In this document: in pieces, positions 7,783 to 14,646 of the stretch
Layout of the letters: every line of letters begins with the position of its first letter
How positions within the stretch are numbered: position 1 is the stretch's first letter
Origin: Puniceicoccales bacterium
Lineage (GTDB): Bacteria; Verrucomicrobiota; Verrucomicrobiia; Opitutales; UBA9783
Reading direction: 5' to 3'
Assembly: GCA_031260015.1 (NCBI GenBank)
Contig: JAIRKR010000017.1
Span: 1-15,932 of the forward strand
DNA length: 15,932 nucleotides
Program-made: the position numbers and the translations under genes
Notes under the pieces: generated by a model
Database searches by the model: none
Told to the model about the DNA's origin: nothing
The model's input: the letters and a program-made list of their open reading frames with translations, nothing else

Positions 7783-8829
7783 TTAATTTTGCCATTGAAT
7801 ACCTAGCATAAGTGTGCTGAGGCCACTTCCTATACCCAATAACAATACCGGCATTGCGTTTTTAAGCAATCTGCTTTCATCCGCTTGGCAAAGTGTTAAA
7901 GGCAATGCGACGGAACCGGTATTTCCCAAATAAGGAAATGTCGAAAAGTCTTTTTGCGGATCTAAATTGAGTGCTTCGTACAATTGGAGTTGATGTTGGC
8001 GTCCAACTTGATGGGTGATGATGCATTGCGCCGTATCATCTTTCCAAAACATTTCTTCTTTAAAAGCATTCCAGGCCATCTTTGAAAGTTGAATGCCTTC
8101 CTTGAGAAGCGTTGTCGAATCCGTTTGCATGGTTAGATTGTGGGATACATCGGCGGTCCCTCCTTCGCACAACTGACAGGCGGATGAATGGGTTTGGGCA
8201 ATGCCTCCCAATAAAATGGGCTTAGGGGCGGAAGCCCACTTTTGATGGCATAAGAGCAAGCTGACCGCCCCGGATCCAATGGTTAGGTTGGCAAAAAATG
8301 GTTTTATGGTCTTGCGCGTCAGTTGTAAATCTCCGTTTAACTGAGCCAGCGTCCAATCCAGTAAAGAGCGACCATTTTCTCCCGATACGATAAGCACGGA
8401 ACACGCTGTACCGGCTTCGATCATGGATGCTCCGACAATGATTGCATTCAGTACGCCTAAGCAGGCATTGGATAAGTCAAAAATTTGTGTATGGGGAGTT
8501 AATTTTAGACCTTCGTGCACGTAGGCGGCCGTTGGTGGCTCCAAACGGTTTCTGCAAACGGACGCGTGGATTAAGACGTCGATACGATTGATGGGAATGC
8601 CCGTTTTTTTTAGGACTTTTCGGCCGGCTAAAATAGAAATTTCTGAAGGTTGTAGCTTGCAATCCCAATGACGACGTTCTTGAATTCCTGTCATCATGGC
8701 CAAGCGTCCTTTGGGCAAGTTGAGTCTTGTATAAAGCGGAGCAAGAGAGTCTTCGATACTTTCCGAAGTCCATCGTGCTTCGGGCAGTGCATACCCAATT
8801 GATTCGATAACCACGTTTTTGAACTGCAT
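7783..8829 (-). CDS. oleA: OleA, acyl-CoA head-to-head condensing enzyme (thiolase superfamily)
   Basis: OleA joins two fatty acyl-CoAs by non-decarboxylative Claisen condensation to a 2-alkyl-3-ketoacyl-CoA, the first step of olefin (Ole) synthesis. The 348-residue product is a FabH/KAS III-like protein with Cys123 (LSNACLGVLNA), His273 (IITHQVGRQHQ) and Asn303 (YLGNTGSVALP). Glu106 in AAYVHEGLKL matches the glutamate that a neighbouring subunit supplies in characterised OleA enzymes and that FabH lacks. This, plus the neighbouring oleB, favours OleA over KAS III. No clear Shine-Dalgarno precedes the ATG. tRNA-Pro lies 30 bases upstream on the same strand, so the promoter may be shared. Confidence 0.82.
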   Translation of the reverse strand: MQFKNVVIESIGYALPEARWTSESIEDSLAPLYTRLNLPKGRLAMMTGIQERRHWDCKLQPSEISILAGRKVLKKTGIPINRIDVLIHASVCRNRLEPPTAAYVHEGLKLTPHTQIFDLSNACLGVLNAIIVGASMIEAGTACSVLIVSGENGRSLLDWTLAQLNGDLQLTRKTIKPFFANLTIGSGAVSLLLCHQKWASAPKPILLGGIAQTHSSACQLCEGGTADVSHNLTMQTDSTTLLKEGIQLSKMAWNAFKEEMFWKDDTAQCIITHQVGRQHQLQLYEALNLDPQKDFSTFPYLGNTGSVALPLTLCQADESRLLKNAMPVLLLGIGSGLSTLMLGIQWQN

Positions 8830-8859
8830 TGACTTATAAGTTATTCATGAAAATACATC

Positions 8860-8937
8860 TGGTCGGGACGATAGGATTTGAACCTACGACCTCATGCTCC
8901 CAAAGCATGCACTCTAGCCAGACTGAGTTACGTCCCG
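8860..8937 (-). tRNA. tRNA-Pro (anticodon UGG)
   Basis: A complete cloverleaf reads on the minus strand. The acceptor CGGGACG pairs with CGTCCCG, and U8 A9 follow. The D stem is ACTC/GAGT, the anticodon stem CATGC/GCATG around loop TTTGGGA (anticodon UGG at 8900-8902), and the T arm GTAGG-TTCAAAT-CCTAT. The discriminator is A and CCA is encoded (8860-8862). The total is 78 bases. It lies between rsmG and oleA on the same strand. Confidence 0.96.
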
Positions 8938-9107
8938 ACTTTAACCCTTTTATAACGCTAAAAATGTCCTACGGTATGTCAATGTTTTTCTATAGTTACC
9001 ATACTGTTACGGACAAAACTAACGGCAGCCAAACATCGCATATCCCGCCATTGAAATTACGTTTGCCCAATAATCCAGGTGGTAACGGGTTTACGGCGTT
9101 TTTTTCA

Positions 9108-9731
9108 TCAAGATTGCCGAAGACGGATGCGGGTGTGCAAAATTTTCTTTTGTACACAATAATGCGCACCGAAGAAATTTTCTAGATCAAAACAGCAGAT
9201 TTCCTTGATGGGCAAAGTGCTTGGCAGCGCAGTTGGCTGCCCCCCTGTCCAGTAGAAAATACCTTGATTATTTTTTTTGAGGTGCATTCTTGTGCACTGA
9301 ACAAATTTGTCAAAAGCGGTGACGGCTCGTCCCACAATTGCGTTGTACGTTTGATGCCATGTTTCCAACCGAGTATTGCAGACTTTTACATTGTTTAAAT
9401 GCATTCGTTGTACAATATCCTGGACTACATTTACCTTTTTGCAAATGGAATCAAGCAAAGTAAATTGCGTGCGTGGAAACAAAATGGCGAGCGGAATGCC
9501 CGGGATACCGCCACCGGTACCCACATCCAACACGGTGGCTGGAGGGTTCCATAAATCCCACGTAACGATGGGCAATATGGGGAGAATATGCTTTTCTTCC
9601 AAATGATCAATGTCGGTACGAGCGATGAGATTAATTTTAGAATTCCATTCGCGCAGCAATTGACAATACATTTCCAATTGTATCCAGCAGGCGGCAGGTA
9701 TGCCAGGCAAATATTGTTTAAAACGTTCCAT
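9108..9731 (-). CDS. rsmG: 16S rRNA (guanine527-N7)-methyltransferase RsmG
   Basis: RsmG (GidB) methylates N7 of G527 in the 530 loop of 16S rRNA using S-adenosylmethionine. Loss of function gives low-level streptomycin resistance in several bacteria. The 207-residue product is of normal length, with the SAM-binding glycine-rich loop VLDVGTGGGIPGIPLAI (67-83) and the following acidic motif TLLDSICKKV (91-100). GRAVTAF (134-140) is the conserved post-binding motif. The ATG lies three bases after the stop of the XRE regulator. A GAGG sits just before it, so it probably depends on coupled translation. Confidence 0.95.
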   Translation of the reverse strand: MERFKQYLPGIPAACWIQLEMYCQLLREWNSKINLIARTDIDHLEEKHILPILPIVTWDLWNPPATVLDVGTGGGIPGIPLAILFPRTQFTLLDSICKKVNVVQDIVQRMHLNNVKVCNTRLETWHQTYNAIVGRAVTAFDKFVQCTRMHLKKNNQGIFYWTGGQPTALPSTLPIKEICCFDLENFFGAHYCVQKKILHTRIRLRQS

Positions 9732-9734
9732 GCC

Positions 9735-10418
9735 TCAAGAAACGTGTTTGGGTAGATCTAAATATTTACGCATTTCAACGACATAACCTTTTATCATTTG
9801 AACTTCAGATAATGGATTAATCTCGAAAGGAGAAAATAGTCGCTTTAAAAAAACGTCGTTGCCCTCTTTGAAAGCCTGACGCAATCCAAAATTATTTTCA
9901 TTTAAATCCACCAAAACAATTTGACCATCCGTAACTTCCGAGTCAGCATACGGACTGATAAGCAATAGGCCATGTCCCCCAAAAAAGTCATCGGTGGACG
10001 TTGGGTTATAGGTTGCGAAAGATCCTGGATTTAAAGTTTTTTCTGTTTTAATCCACTGAACGTAAACATTTTCCGACATATTCCCATCCTGGGAAAGTCG
10101 AGAAGCAATTTGTTCCCATGCGAGTATGGGGAGTATGGAACCTTTGACCATTTTACTCATCTGAAGCGATAGAATGGGTTCACTCCCCAAGAGTTGTTCA
10201 ATGGTTACATCGAAAAATTTGGCGATGGCCACCACGGTACTTATGCGAGGATCATTGGTCTGGCACGACAAAAGACGATTGATGGTTGTTTGCGGTAGAT
10301 TGACGCCTCGACATAAGTCGGCTTCTGTCATTCGAGCTTCATTCATGAGTATGCGAATCATTTTTCCAATCGGAAAATCCGTAGGTTCCATGACTGATGC
10401 TGATTCGAACTCCATCAC
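9735..10418 (-). CDS. XRE-family regulator with S24 (LexA/CI)-like C-terminal region
   Basis: A helix-turn-helix domain (about 20-78: MIRILMNEARMTEADLCRGV, then LPQTTINRLL and AIAKFFDVTIEQLLG) marks an XRE-type DNA-binding regulator. The C-terminal half (about 95-220) resembles S24 LexA/CI peptidase folds: PILAWEQI, then DGQIVLVDLNE, then DVFLKRL with a possible catalytic Lys192, then KGYVVEMRKY. The usual Gly-Asp-Ser-Met nucleophile motif is not visible. It may be a non-cleaving sensor or dimerisation domain. The first codon is GTG followed by ATG; a later ATG at residue 20 after GGAAAA is an alternative start. The gene directly precedes rsmG with a three-base gap. Its target is unknown; autoregulation is plausible from the upstream repeats. 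Confidence 0.8.
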   Translation of the reverse strand: MMEFESASVMEPTDFPIGKMIRILMNEARMTEADLCRGVNLPQTTINRLLSCQTNDPRISTVVAIAKFFDVTIEQLLGSEPILSLQMSKMVKGSILPILAWEQIASRLSQDGNMSENVYVQWIKTEKTLNPGSFATYNPTSTDDFFGGHGLLLISPYADSEVTDGQIVLVDLNENNFGLRQAFKEGNDVFLKRLFSPFEINPLSEVQMIKGYVVEMRKYLDLPKHVS

Positions 10419-10462
10419 TGCCTGATAATTTTTTGTCTAACACGGCAAAAAGTAAAGCATTT

Positions 10463-10490
10463 TTTATAAGATTGACCGATTCTTATGCAA
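10463..10490 (-). promoter_or_regulatory. Candidate promoter of the XRE regulator
   Basis: On the minus strand TTGCAT (10485-10490) is followed after 16 bases by TATAAA (10463-10468), a fair sigma70 match. Transcription would begin near 10456, about 38 bases before the GTG start. It could drive the regulator and rsmG, and possibly the downstream tRNA and oleAB. Confidence 0.45.
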
Positions 10491-10630
10491 TAAATGTTTA
10501 TTTTTTTAAAAAAACATTATTTTTTAGTTGATTTTCGCAAAATTTAATTCACCATAGAATTTAGTTATTGTGCATCGTAAGGTGCATAACAATATGCAAA
10601 GTGTTCGTTTAAACAATAAGAGTGTGTCCT

Positions 10631-10678
10631 AGGGAAGCATTTTGATTTTTGCAAGGGGTCTATAAGTGCTTCCCTTTT
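10631..10678. repeat. Perfect 9-bp inverted repeat followed by TTTT
   Basis: AGGGAAGCA (10631-10639) and TGCTTCCCT (10667-10675) are exact complements around a 27-base spacer, and the right arm runs into TTTT on the plus strand. The loop is long for an intrinsic terminator. It could end a plus-strand small RNA or be a binding site; no partner gene on the plus strand is visible. Confidence 0.4.
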
Positions 10679-10892
10679 AATGTATGTATCGGTCATTCGT
10701 TGGGACAGGGTGCAATACTTTGATTAAGTTTTTAGAGTAAAGTTTTGTGGGCCAAGGGAAATGTTCTGGCGTAGAACGAAACGCTTACACGGTTATGATA
10801 TGCAGAGGCGTTCGATAAGATTTTAAAAGCGATTGTAAATTGAAAAATGCTTAAAGGGTTAGTTTAAAAGATTGGGCGGACACAAATGCAAC

Positions 10893-10917
10893 AAGCGGGA
10901 AATTCAAGTTCCCGCTT
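10893..10917 (-). terminator. Hairpin after the pilQ-like gene
   Basis: AAGCGGGAA (10893-10901) pairs perfectly with TTCCCGCTT (10909-10917) around a seven-base loop. The hairpin lies 24 bases beyond the stop of the secretin gene. On the minus strand the sequence that follows is only weakly T-rich. It is a likely terminator or 3'-end stabiliser of the pil transcript. Confidence 0.6.
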
Positions 10918-10941
10918 ATCTATATTGAATCGCAATGGCAA

Positions 10942-12831
10942 TTACTGCTTGGCCTGTTTTTGATTGGAAACGTACGTATGCTTGGTTGGTTTTTTAAACA
11001 TTTTTAGAAACTTATGTTTGGATCTAGCTTTTGTAACAGGTTTGTAGGGCGTAAATGTGGATATCGATTTGCTGGTATCGGCCATGGTTTCTTGTAAACG
11101 TTTGTTTTCTATCATATTTTCCAAGCGAATTTTCAAGCTTTGTACTTCCTGGTACATTTGCTGTTCAGATTCTGTAAGCGCATCGCCCGGTAAATCATTT
11201 TCCGTGAGACCCATTTTGTACATTTTCTTTTGGGAAACATTTTTAGCTTCTTTGACGGTGGGGTACAGAAGGGTTCCATCGTACGCGATCTGTGTGGCCG
11301 ATAGGAAAATGAGTAAATTTGTAATCAGATCCTCCTTCCTTTTATGTGAAAATAATTTCCCTAAAACAGGAATATCACCCAAAATAGGTACCTTATCTAC
11401 GGCATTTGAACTTGCCTGAGACATGAGCCCTCCGATGGCAATCGTGTATCCACTTTTAATGGTTACCACGCTATCCGTTTTCTTTTGACTGATTTGAGGG
11501 TATTTGATGGATGACGTGGTGGCATTTGCCCCTCCCGAAGAGCTTGTGAATTCCACTTCATTTGTCTTTGAAGATAGAGAAGGTTCGATTTTTAAAGTGA
11601 TAAATTCTGCCTGTACTTTGGGCGTCACCTTAAGTTCAATACCGATAGGTTTTTCCTCAAATCCACTGATTTCGTAACCCCCTTGCTCCGAATTGTAAGA
11701 ATAATTTGGAACTGGGTAATTGGTGACTACGGCCATGGTAGCTGGCACATTGTTCATGGTGATAATGGTCGGACTGGATAAGGTTTTGCCTATACTTTCC
11801 GTCTGCGAAAAATCGAATTTTGCGGCAAGCGTCTTGATCATAATTGAACTGGGGCCCAATGCCTTGCTCTTATTTAGACTGCGTGTAAGTATTCCATCGG
11901 TACTCTCTGTGCTGGCAGCACCTCCACCGGCAGCACCAGCGGCAGCATCAGCACCTCCACCGGCAGCACCAGCGGCAGCTTCTTCTTTATCCTTAAGGAC
12001 TGTGGATATAGACACCGGCCAATTGAAACCGCGCGTATCCGTATGGTTCGTACTTGCTTCGACAAATTTTGCTTCAATCATAACCTGTGTCTCGGGTTTA
12101 TCCAACATTTCAATAATGGATGCAAACGTTTGGATGTTTTTTGAACGTTCCGTAATGATGAGTACGTTAGAGCGTTCATTGAAGGTGATTTTTCCACCAC
12201 TATTAGAATCAATGAAATCCTTTAATTCTTCTGCAATTTGCTTAGCTTCAGCAAATTTTAACAAGAAAGTTTCGGTTTTCAGAGGCTCTTTATTGAGTGA
12301 TTCGAGCGTACAAATCTGGACAATGTTTTCATGTTTAGTATACGTACATCCTACGGGTCCCAAAACGGCATCCAATAAAGACTCCCATGTTGTATTTTTT
12401 AAACGAACCGTCACATTCCCTTGCAGAGCCGCAGGTATAATGATGTTGAGATCGTACAATTCGGCTACGTAGCGCAAAACCTGTTTAATATCCTCATTGA
12501 TGAAGTCGACCGAAATGTGCTCTTCACCGTCGACCACTTTATTTGTTGAGGTATCTTTAAAAGTAACTACAATGTTGCTATCCACCTTACTTGTATCACT
12601 GAAATTTGTCGCAGTGGGGGATGCCTCACTTTGTTTGCTCGATGAGATTGTTTTGCTTAAATCAGAAAACGATGGAAGGGCCGCCTGGGGATCAAAGACA
12701 GGAGGTCTTCCCATCATTCCCTCGCCATCCGCCCAGCAATGAATCGTTAGATTTGACAGTAGGGCAAATAAAAGCAAGGTGGATCTGATTGAATTACGTA
12801 AATACTGTGGTATTGTTATGGCGTGTCGCAT
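10942..12831 (-). CDS. pilQ: PilQ/GspD-family secretin
   Basis: Secretins form the outer-membrane channel of type IV pili and type II secretion. The 629-residue product begins with a signal-peptide-like stretch (about 15-35) and a linker (40-100). An STN/N0-like domain follows (about 104-175: ISVDFINEDIKQVLRYVAEL), then an N1 ring-building domain (about 187-258: FNERSNVLIITERS). The C-terminal secretin pore domain spans about 260-515, with the signature VPILGDIPVLGKLF (481-494). A tandem-repeat Ala/Gly insert lies at 285-306. The C-terminal tail (515-629) has a predicted coiled-coil stretch (about 552-582) and ends Lys-rich. It is the last gene of the pil cluster, four bases after the pilP-like gene. 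No strong Shine-Dalgarno is seen. The pilus-versus-T2SS choice rests on gene order. Confidence 0.92.
   Translation of the reverse strand: MRHAITIPQYLRNSIRSTLLLFALLSNLTIHCWADGEGMMGRPPVFDPQAALPSFSDLSKTISSSKQSEASPTATNFSDTSKVDSNIVVTFKDTSTNKVVDGEEHISVDFINEDIKQVLRYVAELYDLNIIIPAALQGNVTVRLKNTTWESLLDAVLGPVGCTYTKHENIVQICTLESLNKEPLKTETFLLKFAEAKQIAEELKDFIDSNSGGKITFNERSNVLIITERSKNIQTFASIIEMLDKPETQVMIEAKFVEASTNHTDTRGFNWPVSISTVLKDKEEAAAGAAGGGADAAAGAAGGGAASTESTDGILTRSLNKSKALGPSSIMIKTLAAKFDFSQTESIGKTLSSPTIITMNNVPATMAVVTNYPVPNYSYNSEQGGYEISGFEEKPIGIELKVTPKVQAEFITLKIEPSLSSKTNEVEFTSSSGGANATTSSIKYPQISQKKTDSVVTIKSGYTIAIGGLMSQASSNAVDKVPILGDIPVLGKLFSHKRKEDLITNLLIFLSATQIAYDGTLLYPTVKEAKNVSQKKMYKMGLTENDLPGDALTESEQQMYQEVQSLKIRLENMIENKRLQETMADTSKSISTFTPYKPVTKARSKHKFLKMFKKPTKHTYVSNQKQAKQ
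11916..11979. repeat. 33-base tandem repeat within the secretin gene
   Basis: The 31-base GC-rich core (CAGCACCTCCACCGGCAGCA and the next 11 bases) occurs at 11916-11946 and again at 11949-11979, identical in sequence with a 33-base period. It encodes two copies of an 11-residue unit (AAAGAAGGGAD / AAAGAAGGGAA). The composition is far more GC-rich than the surroundings. Because the period is a multiple of three, changes in copy number keep the frame. Confidence 0.9.
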
Positions 12832-12835
12832 CTTG

Positions 12836-13345
12836 TTAATAATTAAATGTTAAAGCATAGTTATTGAGTTGTAATGTGAAGCGTTTCTTTTGTATTTCAC
12901 TGAGGGTTATTTCAAACGTTTGTCCTTGGTAATTTGCATGCAAAGTAGTACCTTCCTTTAAAACTCGGTTGCCCTGCACGCAGAGATAAAATGCACCATT
13001 TTTTTGAATGGAACCCGAAGGTTGCAAAGCGTTACCCACTTGTGTTAAAATTAAAATTTCGTTGATTTGAGGTTCTTCCTCTTCAACGGTGTTCTCGACG
13101 ACGGTAGGTTGCACTTCTTCAAACGTTAATTCTGTTTTTGCATCGAAGAGAAAAGGCGTATATACTTCTTCCCAATTGAATGTTTTGTCATTGCTTTCAA
13201 GCAGTTGGCTAATTTCTTGAATAGCTTTGGATCTTTCACTGGGTAGCATAATGGCATCTGGTTTTGGTTTTTCGGTTTTCTTGGGAGCACTCAAGCCTAT
13301 ATGCCCCAAAGCCAGCAAGATTAGGCCAAGATATACTCTACGCAT
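12836..13345 (-). CDS. PilP-like periplasmic protein
   Basis: The 169-residue product has a classic signal peptide (1-20: basic MRR, hydrophobic LGLILLALGHIGL, then SA). An acidic, low-complexity linker follows (about 80-93), then a small beta-rich C-terminal domain (about 95-169). The last domain has the spacing of PilP/GspC homology-region folds (GNRVLKEGTTLHANYQGQTF, then the end FTLQLNNYALTFNY). PilP links the PilN/PilO inner-membrane pair to the secretin. Its place between the pilO-like and pilQ-like genes supports the role; sequence similarity alone would not. It lacks a lipobox cysteine, unlike the PilP lipoproteins of proteobacteria. The start overlaps the pilO-like gene by eight bases. 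Confidence 0.6.
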   Translation of the reverse strand: MRRVYLGLILLALGHIGLSAPKKTEKPKPDAIMLPSERSKAIQEISQLLESNDKTFNWEEVYTPFLFDAKTELTFEEVQPTVVENTVEEEEPQINEILILTQVGNALQPSGSIQKNGAFYLCVQGNRVLKEGTTLHANYQGQTFEITLSEIQKKRFTLQLNNYALTFNY

Positions 13346-13991
13346 GATCTCCTCCTTGCCCTATTTGCCCCAACATGCTAAAGACGATGGTAGCATTAAC
13401 TTTGGGTTCTTTTTTTGAAAGATCCACAGTATCTTCCCGGGAAGTATTTTCGACATGTTCTTTGAGATCTAACTTTTTAACATTGGTAAAATATTTTTGT
13501 TCCCTAAGTGTTTTTAATAGCGTAATTACCGTCGAAAAAGTCGATTGAAAATTGACCGTAAAATCAACCAGTAAGAAATCTCCCACGTATTCACTGGTAT
13601 CCTGATTTAATGCAACCGTTTTGCTCTTTGTAAGATCATAGGTATTCGATATGGCGATGTTAGACGAATTTTTTCCAAGAATTTTTTCAAATTTTACCAA
13701 AAATTTGTACATCGCTGTTCGGTTGCCAAAATCGAAATACTGCTTGTGTAGAGCCGCTTCTAAATCTTTGTAATTTTTCAAGTCACTTGCTATATTCTTT
13801 AGCTCACCCATTTGTTTTTCAATCAGGCTAGACTTTACACTGATGGCATCCGTCTTACGTTCTACTTCCTCCGTTTGGTTTTGTCTAAAATGTACAAAGA
13901 TGAACAGAATAAGGTTAACGGCGACTAAAATAACGCAGACTATATTCTTCCTTAAAAAATTTTTGACTTTGCTGAGATCTAAAGCATTCAT
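13338..13991 (-). CDS. PilO-like inner-membrane protein
   Basis: The 217-residue product is a bitopic membrane protein. It has a short basic cytoplasmic N-terminus, one transmembrane helix (about 17-34: IVCVILVAVNLILFIFVH), a coiled-coil-like segment (about 38-85) and a mixed alpha/beta periplasmic domain. PilO proteins have this plan and pair with PilN. Amuc_1100 of Akkermansia, encoded in a comparable cluster, has the same general plan but is longer. The call rests on topology and gene order, not on clear residue identity. Seven bases separate it from the pilN-like stop. Confidence 0.6.
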   Translation of the reverse strand: MNALDLSKVKNFLRKNIVCVILVAVNLILFIFVHFRQNQTEEVERKTDAISVKSSLIEKQMGELKNIASDLKNYKDLEAALHKQYFDFGNRTAMYKFLVKFEKILGKNSSNIAISNTYDLTKSKTVALNQDTSEYVGDFLLVDFTVNFQSTFSTVITLLKTLREQKYFTNVKKLDLKEHVENTSREDTVDLSKKEPKVNATIVFSMLGQIGQGGDHA

Positions 13992-13998
13992 GGATAAT

Positions 13999-14646
13999 TT
14001 AGGCGTTATATTGTAAATTAATTTGGAATCTGGTTTCGTCTACTTGCTGGTCGGCATTGTTTTTTTCGAGATTATAAAAACATTTACACTTATTTTTAAA
14101 CGCATCGATCGTTTTAAGTTGTAGCAATTGAGTTTTGTAAGACTCTAGGATTGCGATATCGCCTTTCACAATACCGTAGATTTGTATATGGAACGACTTA
14201 TTGGCCGCATCGACAACTTTTGTACTGGGATCATTCTGGCAATCGGCAATGAAGGTATTGAACCTTATCTCGTTAGGTTTACCCTTGCACAATTCTAATA
14301 AAAATTCGGACAAATCAATGGGCAGCATATACGCACTTAATAACGTATGTACCCTATTTTTAGTTTCTATAAAATCTTTGTTATGCCGCATCATTTGCTG
14401 ATGCAAAGTTGTATTTTTATCTAGAAAAGTTTTTATTTCGTTAAAGCGATTAGTTTGGCGCCTGTGATCAAGTTCTGTAAAGAAGCTCACACCTATTAAA
14501 ATAACTGTAAAAATGCCCATGGCCGCAAGGGCATAGATTTTTATGGATGAAAGTTGAGAATTAATCACAATAGATTTATCTCTAAAATCTATCTCCCACG
14601 GACGTGGTTTAGGGCTAAGGTACAATTTTAATGCCTGGAGGTTCAT
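13999..14646 (-). CDS. PilN-like inner-membrane protein
   Basis: The 215-residue product has a cytoplasmic N-terminus, including PRPWEIDFRD, that in PilN proteins contacts PilM. One transmembrane helix (about 34-57: IKIYALAAMGIFTVILIGVSFF) and a helical periplasmic segment follow, then an alpha/beta domain with Cys119, Cys140 and a CKCF motif near residue 188. PilN anchors PilM at the membrane and dimerises with PilO. Its ATG overlaps the pilM-like stop by four bases (ATGA), a sign of coupled translation. The family assignment is by position and architecture. Confidence 0.6.
   Translation of the reverse strand: MNLQALKLYLSPKPRPWEIDFRDKSIVINSQLSSIKIYALAAMGIFTVILIGVSFFTELDHRRQTNRFNEIKTFLDKNTTLHQQMMRHNKDFIETKNRVHTLLSAYMLPIDLSEFLLELCKGKPNEIRFNTFIADCQNDPSTKVVDAANKSFHIQIYGIVKGDIAILESYKTQLLQLKTIDAFKNKCKCFYNLEKNNADQQVDETRFQINLQYNA

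Larger units (their letters stand above)
10419..10941. other. AT-rich intergenic region with several inverted repeats
   Basis: This 523-base region separates two minus-strand operons. It contains the candidate regulator promoter (10463-10490) and an AT-rich T-run/A-run palindrome near 10493-10518. A bulged hairpin (TATTGT 10566-10571 with ACAATA 10589-10594, extended by GCA/TGC) follows, then a perfect 9-bp inverted repeat (10631-10675) and the secretin terminator-like hairpin (10893-10917). No open frame of useful length or known RNA gene is recognisable. The density of repeats fits regulatory DNA or an unannotated small RNA. Confidence 0.4.

Noticed and set aside
7783..8829. Calling this gene fabH (KAS III)
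   Set aside because: It shares the Cys-His-Asn triad, but the Glu in VHEGL and the adjacent OleB-like hydrolase favour OleA.
8949..8982. TTGACA and TATAAA on the minus strand upstream of tRNA-Pro
   Set aside because: Both boxes are near-consensus but are 22 bases apart, too far for sigma70; no better pairing was found.
8829..9185. Plus-strand frame of 118 codons reading TIGFEPTTSCSQS near its start
   Set aside because: The sequence FEPTTSCSQ is the well-known antisense translation of a tRNA; it covers tRNA-Pro and the rest is antisense to rsmG.
11720..12472. Long plus-strand open frame (250 codons) opposite the secretin gene
   Set aside because: It is antisense to a gene with strong secretin motifs; its composition follows the reverse-complement codons and it has no domain of its own.
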